This document shows, in pieces, positions 47,374 through 58,252 of a stretch of 64,000 nt of DNA (position 1 is its first letter; every line of letters starts with the position of its first letter). The notes under the pieces are model-generated. The model was given only the letters and a program-made list of their open reading frames with translations. It had not been told where the DNA came from and did no database searches. This DNA comes from Campylobacter concisus. Its GTDB lineage: Bacteria > Campylobacterota > Campylobacteria > Campylobacterales > Campylobacteraceae. The stretch lies in contig NZ_PIRZ01000003.1 in NCBI RefSeq assembly GCF_003048575.1, positions 1-64,000 on the forward strand. The letters are read 5' to 3'. The translations under genes were made by a program, and so were the position numbers.

Positions 47374-47936
47374 TATTTTATTCCCTGATAGTGTTTTAAA
47401 TTTTTAACTAAAGTTTGAAGTTGAGAGTCGAGTGAAATTTTATTAAACTCATCATTTGCTTCTTTGATTTTGTTTTGTTTTAAAAGCTCAAAACCTTTTA
47501 AGAGCGTGCTATATTCGCTTAAAATTTGAGTGTTTGCATTACCATTTTGTGAAAGAATAATATCTTTTACTATAGGATTTACTTTTAAATTTGCAAGCTC
47601 ACTAATGTCATCTGTCTCATTTTTATCAAGCTTTTGCTGAAGTGAAAAAAGCGCATATAAATTTGGTTCTTTTTCTTTTAAAATGCTTAAGGCATTTGCA
47701 TCGCTTGGATTTAAAATGAGCTTTGAGTAAGCCAAATTTGCATCTTCAATTCTATTGTCATTTATTATTTTGTTCGAATAAAATCCAATAATTGCAATTA
47801 CAGCAACAATAATGGCAATTATCATAAATTTTTTATACTTTCTAAAGAAACGCTCACCTTTGATCATGCTTTCTAAAAACTGTTCTTGAGCACCAATCTC
47901 TTGTTTTATCTGTGTTAGATCTTCTTTTATAGCCAA
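47373..47936 (-). CDS. YfgM-like membrane-anchored helical-repeat protein
   Basis: A 187-aa protein. It has one membrane helix (about 37-55) after a short cytoplasmic part, then a helical periplasmic domain that looks TPR-like, the layout of YfgM. It shares one base with the BamB-like gene (ATGA overlap). In E. coli YfgM associates with the Sec translocon. The assignment is by layout and context. Confidence 0.6.
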   Translation of the reverse strand: MAIKEDLTQIKQEIGAQEQFLESMIKGERFFRKYKKFMIIAIIVAVIAIIGFYSNKIINDNRIEDANLAYSKLILNPSDANALSILKEKEPNLYALFSLQQKLDKNETDDISELANLKVNPIVKDIILSQNGNANTQILSEYSTLLKGFELLKQNKIKEANDEFNKISLDSQLQTLVKNLKHYQGIK

Positions 47937-48024
47937 CGCTTTTCCTTTATTTTTAAAAAATTTTAATTCGCAGATTTTAACATAATTAAATTAAAACTAT
48001 CCCAAAATTAAAGCTTGAATGTGA

Positions 48025-48030
48025 TATAAT
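48025..48030 (+). promoter_or_regulatory. Probable -10 box of the gatC-pilT unit
   Basis: A perfect TATAAT (gtgatataatgg) 34 nt before gatC. Confidence 0.5.
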
Positions 48031-48063
48031 GGCTCAAAATTAATTAATAAGGTTACTTATATA

Positions 48064-48351
48064 ATGCAAATAGATGATACTCTTTTAAATAAATTAGAAA
48101 AACTTTCTGCCTTACAAATCAGTGATGAAAAAAGAGAAGAAGTAAAAAAACAACTAAGCGAGATTGTATCTTTTGTTGATATTTTAAATGAACTTGATCT
48201 AAGCAGCGATGAAGCTGTAGTTAGCTCTATAAAAGGTGGCACGCCTTTAAGAGAAGATGAGCCAAGACCAAGCGATGTGATTGATACGATCTTGAAATAC
48301 GCTCCTTCACGTGAAGGGCATTTTTTTGCTGTACCAAAAATAATAGAATAA
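48064..48351 (+). CDS. gatC: Glutamyl-tRNA amidotransferase subunit C
   Basis: A 95-aa helical subunit of the GatCAB enzyme, which amidates misacylated Glu-tRNA(Gln) and Asp-tRNA(Asn). Signature: LEKLSALQISDEKREE and LREDEPRPSDV. GatA and GatB are elsewhere. It is followed after 10 nt by the pilT-like gene. Confidence 0.92.
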   Translation: MQIDDTLLNKLEKLSALQISDEKREEVKKQLSEIVSFVDILNELDLSSDEAVVSSIKGGTPLREDEPRPSDVIDTILKYAPSREGHFFAVPKIIE

Positions 48352-48361
48352 TGGTAAAAAT

Positions 48362-49501
48362 ATGGATCTAATCGAACAGCTTCAGGCGAAGAATTTAAGT
48401 GTAAAAATACCAGAAGATAATAGCCTTAATAATCTTACTGGCGATATAAAAACACTTTTAAAAACTGTTGTAAGTGATAAGGCAAGCGATCTTCACCTTG
48501 TTTCAAGATCTGAGCCGCAAATAAGAGTAGACGGTGCTTTAAAGCCCATTGATTTTGGCGTATTAAGTGGCAAGGATATAGAGAATTTATGTTTTGCTTT
48601 GATTACTGATGAACAAAAAAGTGAACTTGAGAATAATAAAGAGCTTGACTTTGCGATCGAGCTTCCAGATATTGGTCGCTTTCGTGGTAACTATTACTAT
48701 ACCATGAATGGTGATTTAGCTGCTGCTTTTCGTATAATCCCAATCAATATCCCATCTCTTGATGAGTTAAATGCCCCACAAATTTTTAAACACATTATTA
48801 AGCGTGAAAAAGGTCTTATTTTGGTTACCGGACCAACAGGAAGTGGTAAATCAACAACTCTTGCAGCTATGCTTAATGAAATAAATTTAAATTATAGAAA
48901 GCATATTATTACAATTGAGGATCCAGTCGAGTTTGTGCATAACAATAAAAAAGCTCTATTTTCTCATAGAAATATCGGCACTGACGCAACTTCTTACTCA
49001 AGGGCTCTAAAATCTGCGGTTCGCGAAGATCCAGATATCATACTTGTGGGCGAGATGAGAGATAGAGAAACGATTTCAACGGCTATTACGGCGGCTGAGA
49101 CTGGACACTTGGTCTTTGGTACGCTTCACACAAATTCAGCCATACAAACGATAAATAGGATTGTCGATAGCTTTGATGGAAGTGAGCAGCTTCAAGTAAG
49201 AAATATGCTTAGCGTTTCGCTAACTGCTGTCGTTTCACAAAGTCTAATCCCAAAGATAGGCGGTGGAAGGTGCGCTGTGCATGAAATTTTAATAAACAAT
49301 ATGGCTATCTCGAACTTGATACGTGAAAATAAAATACATCAAATTTATTCTCAGATGCAGCTAAATCAACAACAAACTGGTATGAGTACGCAAACTCAGG
49401 CTTTGATGAAAGTCCTAAAAGAGGGTAAGATTACAAAAGAAAATGCGCTAGCTTATTCAACTAGTCAGCAAGAACTTCAAAATTTAATAGGAACTGTATA
49501 A
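48362..49501 (+). CDS. pilT: PilT-type secretion/retraction ATPase
   Basis: A 379-aa hexameric ATPase of the PilT/PilU group. Walker A GPTGSGKST (about residues 158-166), aspartate box ILVGEMRDRE, histidine box GHLVFGTLHTNSA. PilT retracts type IV pili. No pilin or pilus-assembly gene is near; the neighbours are gatC and cvpA. It ends on the base where cvpA starts. Confidence 0.9.
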   Translation: MDLIEQLQAKNLSVKIPEDNSLNNLTGDIKTLLKTVVSDKASDLHLVSRSEPQIRVDGALKPIDFGVLSGKDIENLCFALITDEQKSELENNKELDFAIELPDIGRFRGNYYYTMNGDLAAAFRIIPINIPSLDELNAPQIFKHIIKREKGLILVTGPTGSGKSTTLAAMLNEINLNYRKHIITIEDPVEFVHNNKKALFSHRNIGTDATSYSRALKSAVREDPDIILVGEMRDRETISTAITAAETGHLVFGTLHTNSAIQTINRIVDSFDGSEQLQVRNMLSVSLTAVVSQSLIPKIGGGRCAVHEILINNMAISNLIRENKIHQIYSQMQLNQQQTGMSTQTQALMKVLKEGKITKENALAYSTSQQELQNLIGTV

Positions 49502-50112
49502 TGGATTTAGTAACGTGGTTTGATATTATTATTATTGCTCTTGTCTTGATGCTTGGCATAAAAGGCATATTAAATGGACTTATAAAAGAAGCTTTCGGGC
49601 TTATCGGACTTATCGGTGGCTTAATTATAGCTAGCAGGTTTTCAGATCTATCTGGTGAGTTTATAACTAAAAATATATATAAATTTGAAAATCCTTCATT
49701 TTTACAGTTTGTTGCATTTATCTCTCTTTGGCTAGTTTTTTGGTTAGTTTGCTTACTAGTTGGTAAATTTTTATCAAAAATAGTTTCAGTAAGTGGGCTT
49801 GGTTTTTTGGATAGACTTGGTGGATTTGTTATGGGAAGTGGAAAAATTTTCTTAACATTTTCGGCAGTAGTTGCTGTAATATCTGGCACTTCGCTAAATA
49901 ATATAATTGCTCCTTATTTCGCGAACAGTAAAGTCTATCCGGTTTTGATAGAAACTGGCAAGTGGATAACAAATCTTGATGTGAAAAATATCAAAAGTGA
50001 GTTAGATGAGATAGTGGCAAGACCAATGGATACAAATAAAACTGATGCATTTATCTCAATGGATGCAAATGCTAGTGTAAATACCGACTCTAATATCACA
50101 AAAGGGGAATAA
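49501..50112 (+). CDS. cvpA: CvpA family membrane protein
   Basis: A 203-aa protein with four membrane helices in the first 150 residues and a soluble tail. The family is named for colicin V production in E. coli; its general role is unclear. It overlaps pilT by one base and lies 1 nt before fur. Confidence 0.82.
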   Translation: MDLVTWFDIIIIALVLMLGIKGILNGLIKEAFGLIGLIGGLIIASRFSDLSGEFITKNIYKFENPSFLQFVAFISLWLVFWLVCLLVGKFLSKIVSVSGLGFLDRLGGFVMGSGKIFLTFSAVVAVISGTSLNNIIAPYFANSKVYPVLIETGKWITNLDVKNIKSELDEIVARPMDTNKTDAFISMDANASVNTDSNITKGE

Positions 50113-50113
50113 G

Positions 50114-50581
50114 ATGATAGAAAATTTAGAATATGATGCGTTGCTTGAGAAATTCAAAAGAGTGCTTCGCGACAATGGTTTAAAATACACGAAACAGCGT
50201 GAAATTTTACTAAAAACGCTATACAACAATGGCGAACACTTTACTCCAGAAAGACTTTATCTTTTTATAAAAGAAACGCACCCTGAGCTAAATATTGGTA
50301 TCGCAACTGTTTATAGAACACTAAATCTACTTGAAGAATCAGAGATGGTGACATCAATCAGCTTTGGTTCACAAGGCAAAAAATTTGAGCTTGCCACAAA
50401 GCCACATCACGACCATATGATATGCAGAAAGTGCGGCCTTATCATAGAATTTGAAGATCCAATGATAGAAAAAAGACAAATCAGTATCGCAAAAGATCAT
50501 GGCTTTAAACTAACTGGCCATATGATGCAGCTTTATGGAATTTGTGAAAAATGCTCAAAAAATAATATAAAGGGAAAGTAA
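50114..50581 (+). CDS. fur: Ferric uptake regulator
   Basis: A 155-aa Fur repressor with an N-terminal winged helix ([14 protein letters not shown]) and C-terminal metal sites ([13 protein letters not shown] and CEKC). With iron it represses uptake genes. The fur-lysS-glyA order is that of C. jejuni. Confidence 0.95.
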   Translation: MIENLEYDALLEKFKRVLRDNGLKYTKQREILLKTLYNNGEHFTPERLYLFIKETHPELNIGIATVYRTLNLLEESEMVTSISFGSQGKKFELATKPHHDHMICRKCGLIIEFEDPMIEKRQISIAKDHGFKLTGHMMQLYGICEKCSKNNIKGK

Positions 50582-50582
50582 G

Positions 50583-52094
50583 GTGATATTTGACAACCAA
50601 CATGAGATTCAACGACTACAAAGCATAGATGAGCTAAGAAATTTAGGTATTAATCCATATCCGCATTTTCTTAGAAGAGATATGAATATCTCTAAATTTA
50701 GACTAAAATTTAACTACATTAATGATACGGAAGAGAAAAAGGCCGAAGGTCAGCTAGTAGGTCTTGCAGGTAGAATAAAACTAATTCGTGATGCTGGAAA
50801 AGCGGTTTTTGCAAATATCGAAGATGAAGATGGAAATTTACAAATTTACTTTAGCAATAAAACGCTTGATCCAGAGTGGTTTAAAATTGTTAAAAAATAC
50901 GTAGAGATAGGCGATATCGTCTATGTCAGAGGTTATGCATTTATAACAAGAACTGGCGAATTTTCCATGCATGTAAGCGAGCTTAGCCTTGCTTCAAAGT
51001 CGATAAGCCCACTTCCTGAGAAGTATCATGGACTAGTTGATGTTGAGACAAGATATCGCCAAAGATACCTTGATATGATAATGAACCCTGAAGTTAGAGC
51101 TGATTTTAAAAGACGCTCGGTGATTATAAGTACGATTAGAAGATTTTTTGAAGAAAAAGGCTTTTTAGAAGTTGAAACACCGATGCTACACCCAATAGCA
51201 GGCGGTGCAAACGCAAAGCCATTTATCACTTTTCACAATGCCCTTGGGGTCGAGAGATATCTAAGGATCGCACCTGAGCTATACCTCAAACGCCTTATAG
51301 TAGGTGGCTTTGAGGCTGTTTATGAGATGAATAGAAATTTTAGAAATGAAGGAATGGATCTTACTCATAATCCTGAGTTTACAAGTATAGAGTTTTACTG
51401 GGCATACCATAACTATCACGATTTAATGGGCATTACAGAGGATCTTTTTAATGTCATTTTAGACAAGCTAGATATGGAAAAAGTTGTAAATTTTGACGGC
51501 ATGGAGATTGATTTTAGTAAGCCATTTAAGCGAATAAGCTACAAAAAAGCTCTCGTTGAGATCGGTGGACTAGATGAGAATGTCATAAATGACAAAGATA
51601 AAATTTTAGCAAAACTAAGAGCTGATGGCCTTGAAGCAAATGAGAAGCTTGATCTTGGTCACTTGCAAGCCGAACTATTTGATAACTATGTAGAGAGCAA
51701 GCTCATCCACCCAACCTTTGTTATCGATTATCCGATTTCGATCAGTCCACTTTCAAGAAGAAGTGACGCAAACCCTGATGTGGCAGAGAGATTTGAGCTA
51801 TTTATCGCTGGTCGTGAGCTAGCAAATGGCTTTAATGAGCTAAACGATCCAATCGATCAATACAACCGCTTTAAAGCTCAAATCGATGTTAAAAATGCAG
51901 GCGATGATGAGGCACATGAGATGGATGAAGATTATGTAAAAGCCCTAGGCTATGGTATGCCGCCAGTTGCAGGTGAGGGTATAGGCATCGACAGACTTGT
52001 CATGCTTTTAACAGATAAAAAATCAATACGCGACGTTGTACTCTTCCCAGCGATGAGGCCACTAAAAACTGAGACAAAGGAGAACGAAAAATGA
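50583..52094 (+). CDS. lysS: Lysyl-tRNA synthetase
   Basis: A 503-aa class II synthetase joining lysine to its tRNA. An OB-fold anticodon domain (about 55-150) precedes the catalytic core with motif 2 ([14 protein letters not shown]) and motif 3 ([12 protein letters not shown]). The start is GTG. It lies 1 nt after fur and overlaps glyA by 4 nt. Confidence 0.96.
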   Translation: MIFDNQHEIQRLQSIDELRNLGINPYPHFLRRDMNISKFRLKFNYINDTEEKKAEGQLVGLAGRIKLIRDAGKAVFANIEDEDGNLQIYFSNKTLDPEWFKIVKKYVEIGDIVYVRGYAFITRTGEFSMHVSELSLASKSISPLPEKYHGLVDVETRYRQRYLDMIMNPEVRADFKRRSVIISTIRRFFEEKGFLEVETPMLHPIAGGANAKPFITFHNALGVERYLRIAPELYLKRLIVGGFEAVYEMNRNFRNEGMDLTHNPEFTSIEFYWAYHNYHDLMGITEDLFNVILDKLDMEKVVNFDGMEIDFSKPFKRISYKKALVEIGGLDENVINDKDKILAKLRADGLEANEKLDLGHLQAELFDNYVESKLIHPTFVIDYPISISPLSRRSDANPDVAERFELFIAGRELANGFNELNDPIDQYNRFKAQIDVKNAGDDEAHEMDEDYVKALGYGMPPVAGEGIGIDRLVMLLTDKKSIRDVVLFPAMRPLKTETKENEK

Positions 52095-53335
52095 GTTTGC
52101 AAAGCTATGATAAAGACATTTATGATCTAGTAAATTTGGAGCTAAAACGCCAATGCGATCACCTTGAAATGATCGCTAGCGAGAATTTTACATATCCAGA
52201 AGTTATGGAAGTAATGGGCTCAATCCTAACAAACAAATACGCTGAAGGCTATCCTGGCAAGAGATATTATGGTGGCTGCGAATTTGTCGATGAGATCGAG
52301 CAAATAGCGATCGATAGATGTAAAGAGCTTTTTGGATGTGAATTTGCAAACGTTCAACCAAACTCAGGCTCTCAGGCGAACCAAGGTGTTTACGGTGCTT
52401 TACTTAATCCAGGTGATAAAATTTTAGGCATGGATCTAAGCCATGGTGGACACTTGACACACGGCGCAAAGGTCAGCAGCTCTGGCAAGATGTATGAGAG
52501 CTTTTTCTATGGCGTCGAGCTTGATGGCCGCATAAACTACGATAGAGTCATGGATATTGCAAAGATAGTAAAACCAAAAATGATCGTTTGTGGCGCAAGC
52601 GCATACACAAGAGAGATCGAGTTTAAAAAATTTCGTGAGATAGCTGACGCTGTTGGGGCGATACTTTTTGCAGATGTTGCTCACATTGCTGGTCTTGTTG
52701 TTGCTGGTGAGCATCAAAGTCCTTTTCCATACTGCGACGTTGTAAGTTCAACTACGCACAAAACATTAAGAGGCCCAAGAGGCGGTATCATTATGACAAA
52801 TAACGAAGAGTATGCTAAGAAGATAAATGCTTCTATTTTTCCAGGCATTCAGGGCGGACCACTAGTTCATGTCATCGCAGCAAAGGCAGTTGGCTTTAAG
52901 CACAACCTTAGCCCTGAGTGGAAAATTTATGCTAAACAAGTAAAAGCAAATGCTAAAAAATTAGGTGAAGTATTAATAAAAAGAGGCTTTGACCTAGTAA
53001 GCGGTGGCACTGATAACCACCTAATTTTAATGAGCTTTTTAAATAGGGATTTTAGCGGTAAAGACGCAGATATCGCTCTTGGAAATGCTGGAATAACGGT
53101 AAATAAAAATACGGTTCCAGGTGAGACAAGAAGCCCATTTATCACAAGTGGTATACGTGTTGGTAGTCCTGCGCTTACGGCTCGTGGCATGAAAGAAGCT
53201 GAGTTTGAACTAATAGCAAACAAAATAGCTGACGTGCTAAGCGATATAAACAACACATCTTTACAAGAGAAGACAAAAGCTGAGCTAGTTGAACTTGCTC
53301 ATAAATTTATAATCTATGATAAAGCGACATTTTGA
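52091..53335 (+). CDS. glyA: Serine hydroxymethyltransferase
   Basis: A 414-aa PLP enzyme converting serine and tetrahydrofolate to glycine and methylene-THF. The PLP-binding lysine is in [16 protein letters not shown], and [12 protein letters not shown] is typical. It overlaps the DUF1882 gene by one base. Confidence 0.97.
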   Translation: MSLQSYDKDIYDLVNLELKRQCDHLEMIASENFTYPEVMEVMGSILTNKYAEGYPGKRYYGGCEFVDEIEQIAIDRCKELFGCEFANVQPNSGSQANQGVYGALLNPGDKILGMDLSHGGHLTHGAKVSSSGKMYESFFYGVELDGRINYDRVMDIAKIVKPKMIVCGASAYTREIEFKKFREIADAVGAILFADVAHIAGLVVAGEHQSPFPYCDVVSSTTHKTLRGPRGGIIMTNNEEYAKKINASIFPGIQGGPLVHVIAAKAVGFKHNLSPEWKIYAKQVKANAKKLGEVLIKRGFDLVSGGTDNHLILMSFLNRDFSGKDADIALGNAGITVNKNTVPGETRSPFITSGIRVGSPALTARGMKEAEFELIANKIADVLSDINNTSLQEKTKAELVELAHKFIIYDKATF

Positions 53336-53877
53336 TGCAAAGTATTGATACGGCACTTATAAAGATTATTACAACTCACTACTATATCAAGCGTGATACG
53401 ATCATTAATAAAATAGAATACAGAGGTAAAATTTTCTTTGATAAATTTGAAAAGATAAATGAGCCACTGACCTATAATATTATGAAAGAGCATGAAGAGG
53501 GCAAAGCTGTTATCGCACACTCTTTAATAAATGCAAATGATAAAGTTGAAAATATAGTCTTTGACTATAACGGCAGAACCCCAGATAGATTTTGGCATAA
53601 AGCACAGCTTCTTCTAAGAGAAGAGGGCTTTATAAATTTTACAGCCTACGAGAGTAAGACGCCAGGACATCTGCATCTTTATGTGCATAAAGGTCACACT
53701 ACGCTAAATGAGGCTTGCCAGCTAGCAAATATGCTCAACGCAAAGCTTTCGCAGAAGTTGCCTAAAGAGTGGAGGATGTTTCCAAATATCGATATGCCAA
53801 AAGAATTTAACATACTAACTTTACCTTATAAACTCTATCAAAAAGAGCGTGGGGCAAGTTGGTCAAAATATATGTAA
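53335..53877 (+). CDS. DUF1882 protein
   Basis: A 180-aa soluble protein of the DUF1882 family, found in Campylobacter and relatives next to glyA. Function unknown. I chose the ATG at 53335, which overlaps the glyA stop (TGATG); a TTG 3 nt earlier is unlikely. Confidence 0.85.
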   Translation: MQSIDTALIKIITTHYYIKRDTIINKIEYRGKIFFDKFEKINEPLTYNIMKEHEEGKAVIAHSLINANDKVENIVFDYNGRTPDRFWHKAQLLLREEGFINFTAYESKTPGHLHLYVHKGHTTLNEACQLANMLNAKLSQKLPKEWRMFPNIDMPKEFNILTLPYKLYQKERGASWSKYM

Positions 53878-53890
53878 TTAAGGATAAAAA

Positions 53891-54736
53891 GTGGAAAACG
53901 ATGAGTTAAAAGATATTCTTTTAGAAAGAGACGATGACGCAAGAGGATTGAAACTAAAAAAACTTCTGATATTTATAGCAGCTCTTATTATACTTTTTTT
54001 GATTATTGTAGTTGCTATGAAGCTAGTAAATTCAAGCGATCCTTCACAAGCGCAAAATGAAGCTGATTCAAGACTAGTACTTCCTCCAGTACCAGCCGAG
54101 CAGCCAGTAGATAGACAAGCTCCGATAGCTGATACAAATTCAGACAATAAAAAAGGCGATACACAGCTCTTTGAGCAAGTACCGATCGTGCCTGAAAATA
54201 AGCAACAAGATGAATTTGAAGATATGATCAAAAAGCTAAAAGATAAAGAAAACAATAAGCCTATTTCTAAAACTGAAGAGCCAAAAGAGATAGTTAAGCC
54301 TATCGAAAAGCCTGCAGAAATACCAGCAAAAAAAGCTGAGACAAAGGTGGATACTCCAGTTAAAAAAGTCGAAAAAGTAGCAACTACTGATAAAAAGAGT
54401 GAGGTAAAACCAGCCAAAACTGAAAATAAAGTAGATAAAAAGATTGAAAAAAAGGCTGAAACCAAAATAGAAAAAACGGATAAAAAAGCTGAAGTAGCTA
54501 AAACCGAACCTGCTACAAAAGGCTCTTATGTTCAAGTATTTGTGACTAGTAAATTTAATCCAAATGCTGAATATATGAAAAAGATCGCTGCTAAGGGATA
54601 TAGCTACAAGACTATAAAAGTTGGCGAGTTGACTAAAATTTTAGTTGGTCCATTTGATGAAAAAACGCTTCAAAAAGCAGTAGGCGATATTAGAAAAGAT
54701 ATCAATAAAGACGCTTTTATCTTTAGAGCAAAATGA
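53891..54736 (+). CDS. SPOR-domain membrane protein
   Basis: A 281-aa protein. It has a short cytoplasmic start, one membrane helix (about 23-43), a long lysine/glutamate/alanine/proline-rich linker (100-200, with repeats like KKAE and KTEN) and a C-terminal SPOR domain (about 210-281, GSYVQVFVTSKF). SPOR domains bind septal peptidoglycan, so a cell-division or wall role is expected. It overlaps aroE by 4 nt. Confidence 0.85.
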   Translation: MENDELKDILLERDDDARGLKLKKLLIFIAALIILFLIIVVAMKLVNSSDPSQAQNEADSRLVLPPVPAEQPVDRQAPIADTNSDNKKGDTQLFEQVPIVPENKQQDEFEDMIKKLKDKENNKPISKTEEPKEIVKPIEKPAEIPAKKAETKVDTPVKKVEKVATTDKKSEVKPAKTENKVDKKIEKKAETKIEKTDKKAEVAKTEPATKGSYVQVFVTSKFNPNAEYMKKIAAKGYSYKTIKVGELTKILVGPFDEKTLQKAVGDIRKDINKDAFIFRAK

Positions 54737-55524
54737 AAACATTCGCAGTCTTTGGAGATCCAATAGCTCACTCGGTATCTCCGAGGCTGCACAATAAAAC
54801 CATTGCAGACCTGGGCTTAAAAGCACTTTATACAAGAGTCTTGCTAAAAGATGGCAGCGAATTAATCAATAAATTTAAATCCTTAAAATTAAACGGTGCA
54901 AATGTAACACTTCCACATAAAGAGTGGGCTTTAAATTTAGCCGATGAAGCTTCAGATATAGCTCGCAAAATAGGCTCTGCAAATACTCTTGTGCTTAAAA
55001 ATGACAAAATTTATGCTCACAATACAGATGCGCCTGGGTTTTTAAAGGCAATAAAAAATTTTAAAGATGTAAAAAAAGCTATTGTTCTTGGAGCTGGCGG
55101 TACTGCAAATGCCATAACTTATGCATTAAAAGAACAAGGCGTTGATGTTTGCATACTAAATAGAAGCAAAGATAGGCTTGAGAAATTTAAAGATGAGTAC
55201 AAATGCTTTAGTTGGGATAACTACGAAGAGCAAAAATTTGATCTAGTTATTAACTCGACCTCTGCTGGTTTAAAGGATGATTTTTTACCGGCACCTAAAG
55301 AAATTTTAAAAAGCATTTTTAAGGATGCTAAATTTGCATTTGATGTGATTTATGGCAAGCAAACACCATTTTTAGAAATGGCCAAGCAAAGCAGCCTTGG
55401 TGTAAAAGATGGCACCGATATGCTTTTATATCAAGCGGTCTTAGCACTAAATTTATTTTTTAACAATACACTCGATGAGTCAAAGATCGAGCGCTCAATG
55501 AGAGAAATTTTCTATCTAGAATAG
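54733..55524 (+). CDS. aroE: Shikimate dehydrogenase
   Basis: A 263-aa NADP enzyme reducing 3-dehydroshikimate to shikimate in aromatic amino-acid synthesis. Substrate site SVSPRLHN and NVTLPHK with catalytic lysine, nucleotide motif LGAGGTANA. It closes the long plus-strand run begun at gatC. Confidence 0.95.
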   Translation: MKTFAVFGDPIAHSVSPRLHNKTIADLGLKALYTRVLLKDGSELINKFKSLKLNGANVTLPHKEWALNLADEASDIARKIGSANTLVLKNDKIYAHNTDAPGFLKAIKNFKDVKKAIVLGAGGTANAITYALKEQGVDVCILNRSKDRLEKFKDEYKCFSWDNYEEQKFDLVINSTSAGLKDDFLPAPKEILKSIFKDAKFAFDVIYGKQTPFLEMAKQSSLGVKDGTDMLLYQAVLALNLFFNNTLDESKIERSMREIFYLE

Positions 55525-55640
55525 CCACCAGTATTTATTTTTATAAAAATTTATAGCTTATAGAAACATTTTGATTAAAATTTTTATTGAAAGTAACTGG
55601 AGCAAATATAAAAAGCAGGGAAGATCCCTGCTAAATTTTA

Positions 55641-56696
55641 CTATTCGTTTGTCTTGATATAAGCGTAGTCTGAAATTTTAGTCCATTCTCTTGCTTTTTT
55701 AAGGAAAGCTCTTTGAGACTCAACGATCTCTTTAAATAACGGATCTTTAGCACTCTCTTCATCAAGTAATTCATTTGTGGCTTTTTTAAGAGCTGCGATT
55801 ACTTCTGGTGGGAAAGACTTTACTTGGATGTCTGGATACTCGCTCTTCATTTTATCCCAGTACTCGACGTTTGAATAAAATACTTTTGTATTTGCATCTC
55901 TTGCTACTTCTGCTGCAGCTGCTTCAAAGATCGCTTTTAGGTCATCTGGAAGTTTTTCGTATGATTTTTTATTAAAGAAAAATTGAGTTTCACCGTTTGG
56001 CTCTTGCCAGCCTGTGTAGTAGTATTTTGCCACTTTGTGAAAACCAAGTGCCATGTCATAAGCTGGGCTTACCCATTCGACTGAGTCGATCGTTCCCATC
56101 TCAAGGGCCATGTAAAGCTCACCAGTTGGGATAGTATTGATGTTAGCGCCAAGTTTAGCGTAAATTTCACCACCAAAGCCCGGAATTCTTATCTTTAAGC
56201 CTTTGATATCATCTAATGATTTGATCTCTTTTTTAAACCAGCCACCCATTTGCATGCCGGTATTTCCAGCTCTAAAAATTTTGATATTGTATGGATCGTA
56301 AACTTTTGCCTCAAGTTCCTTACCACCGCCAAATTCATACCAAGCTGTTTGCTCATCAGTATTCATCATAAATGGAGTTGCTGTAAAAAATATAGTTTTA
56401 GCATCTTTGCCTTTATAATAATAGCTACTTGTGTAGGTAATGTCGTATTGACCGCTTTTAGCAAAATCAAGCATCGCAAAAGGCGATTTATGCTTTGATG
56501 GATAATCAATCCTTAGCTCAAGTCTACCATTACTCATCTTTTCAACTTTATCCTTTAGCTCTTTTGGTACATCACCAAGCACTGGCATAGTGCTCTCCCA
56601 TGAGCTAGCAAGCTTTAGCTTATAAACTTTATCATCTCCCATAGCAACGCAAGCAACAGCTGCTAAACCAAGAGACGCTAATAAAAATTTATTCAT
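55641..56696 (-). CDS. dctP: TRAP transporter solute-binding protein, DctP-like
   Basis: A 351-aa periplasmic binding protein with a signal peptide (to about residue 20, ALA-type cut near VAMG). It fits the DctP family, which delivers organic acids to TRAP permeases; residues MGGWF and RIPGFGGEIY lie in the usual arginine-containing ligand region. The membrane genes dctQ and dctM are not adjacent. I chose the ATG at 56696 (AAGGAGA before it) over one at 56729. It is divergent from pyk, with a shared AT-rich promoter region. Confidence 0.85.
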   Translation of the reverse strand: MNKFLLASLGLAAVACVAMGDDKVYKLKLASSWESTMPVLGDVPKELKDKVEKMSNGRLELRIDYPSKHKSPFAMLDFAKSGQYDITYTSSYYYKGKDAKTIFFTATPFMMNTDEQTAWYEFGGGKELEAKVYDPYNIKIFRAGNTGMQMGGWFKKEIKSLDDIKGLKIRIPGFGGEIYAKLGANINTIPTGELYMALEMGTIDSVEWVSPAYDMALGFHKVAKYYYTGWQEPNGETQFFFNKKSYEKLPDDLKAIFEAAAAEVARDANTKVFYSNVEYWDKMKSEYPDIQVKSFPPEVIAALKKATNELLDEESAKDPLFKEIVESQRAFLKKAREWTKISDYAYIKTNE

Positions 56697-56752
56697 ATCT
56701 TCTCCTTTGAAATTTTGACTATTATACAAAAAATTACATTATTAAAATGTGT

Positions 56753-56758
56753 TATAAT
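56753..56758 (+). promoter_or_regulatory. Probable -10 box of pyk
   Basis: A perfect TATAAT (gttataatcg) 28 nt before the chosen pyk start. On the other strand a TATAAT (56721-56726) faces dctP. Confidence 0.55.
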
Positions 56759-56786
56759 CGCAAAAATCAAATTTATGGGGCATAAA

Positions 56787-58238
56787 ATGATAAAAAAGAC
56801 GAAAATCGTAGCTACTTTGGGGCCAGCAAGTGATAATGAAGAGACAATGGAGGCGATGGTAAAAGCAGGTGTTAATGTCTTTCGTTTAAATTTTAGCCAT
56901 GGGACACACGAATACCATAAATCAAACATTGACAAGATAAGAAATATCGAAAAAAAGCTAAATAAAAGAATAGGAATTTTACAAGATATCTGCGGCCCAA
57001 AGATCAGAGTTGGCAAGCTTAGTGAGCCATTTTATCTAAAGGCTGGTGATGAACTTAGTATCCATGCTGATGAGATTATCGGTGAAAAAGTGGAAAAAGG
57101 AATTTATAAAGTAAGCCTAAATCAGCCTCAAATTTTGCCTATGCTAAAGGTTGGCGAGTATGTCTACCTTTATGATGGCTCGATCAGAGCAAGAGTCACA
57201 GGTGAGGGCAAAGAGGTGGTAAAAACTATCATTGAAAATGATGGAATTTTAAACTCAAATAAAGGCGTAAATTTCCCAAATACAGCTCTTGGCATCGAGA
57301 TCATCACACCAAAAGATAAAGAAGATATGAAATTTGGCGCAAAGCATGGCGTAAATTTTGTCGCCATTAGCTTCGTGCAAGATGCAAATGACGTAATAAA
57401 GGCAAAAAATATCTTAAAAGAATTTGGCTCAAGAGCTGCCGTTTTATCTAAGATCGAGAAATTTGACGCAGTTGAAAATATAGACGACATCATCGCAAAG
57501 AGTGATGGTATCATGGTAGCTCGTGGTGATCTTGGGATAGAAGTGCCATTTTATAAGGTTCCAACTATCCAAAAGCTCATCATCAAAAAGGCAAATGCAG
57601 CAAGCAAGCCAGTCATCACAGCAACTCAAATGATGCTAAGCATGGCGGAGCATGAAACTGCCACAAGAGCGGAGATCAGTGACGTGGCAAATGCCGTGCT
57701 AGACGGTACTGATGCTGTTATGCTAAGCGAGGAGAGTGCGATCGGTAAAAACCCAGTCGCGGTCGTGGAGGCGATGAGTAAAACGATCATCCAAACTCAA
57801 AGCATCTATCCATATAATAAATTTGATGAGTTTGACTTTTTTGACGAGACTGATATGGTGGCAAGTAGTGCCGCATCTCTTGCTGTTCGCATAAAGGCAG
57901 ATGCTTTAATCTCAATCACTGGCTCAGGAAAATCGGCTATAAAATTAGCTAGAAATCGCACAAATATCGACATCATCGCAGTAGCTCACGATGAGCAAAC
58001 AGCACACATGCTTACTCTTGCTTGGGGTGTTACACCAGCGCTTGTACTAGAAAAAACAAAGCTTAGCTCACTTTTAGCAAATGTCATGAAAAAGGCGTAT
58101 GAAGAGGGATATGTCGAACACGACAAGACCTATCTTGTCACCGCCGGTCACCCTACGGGCGTTGAGGGTAGCACAAACCTTATACGTATCATCAGACGCG
58201 ATCAGCTTGATTATTATTTGGAGCTTGCAACTGAGTAA
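56787..58238 (+). CDS. pyk: Pyruvate kinase
   Basis: A 483-aa enzyme converting PEP and ADP to pyruvate and ATP. Motifs KIVATLGPAS, RLNFSHGTHE, MVARGDLGIEVP (catalytic Lys/Glu/Asp region) and GTDAVMLSEE. I chose the ATG at 56787 (GGGG ribosome site) rather than 56715, which would extend into the promoter. Confidence 0.95.
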   Translation: MIKKTKIVATLGPASDNEETMEAMVKAGVNVFRLNFSHGTHEYHKSNIDKIRNIEKKLNKRIGILQDICGPKIRVGKLSEPFYLKAGDELSIHADEIIGEKVEKGIYKVSLNQPQILPMLKVGEYVYLYDGSIRARVTGEGKEVVKTIIENDGILNSNKGVNFPNTALGIEIITPKDKEDMKFGAKHGVNFVAISFVQDANDVIKAKNILKEFGSRAAVLSKIEKFDAVENIDDIIAKSDGIMVARGDLGIEVPFYKVPTIQKLIIKKANAASKPVITATQMMLSMAEHETATRAEISDVANAVLDGTDAVMLSEESAIGKNPVAVVEAMSKTIIQTQSIYPYNKFDEFDFFDETDMVASSAASLAVRIKADALISITGSGKSAIKLARNRTNIDIIAVAHDEQTAHMLTLAWGVTPALVLEKTKLSSLLANVMKKAYEEGYVEHDKTYLVTAGHPTGVEGSTNLIRIIRRDQLDYYLELATE

Positions 58239-58252
58239 ATTTATACTCTCTT

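Noticed and set aside
53878-54535. Two long minus-strand frames opposite the SPOR gene
   Set aside because: They are serine- or phenylalanine-rich mirror images of the lysine-rich linker and carry no domain.
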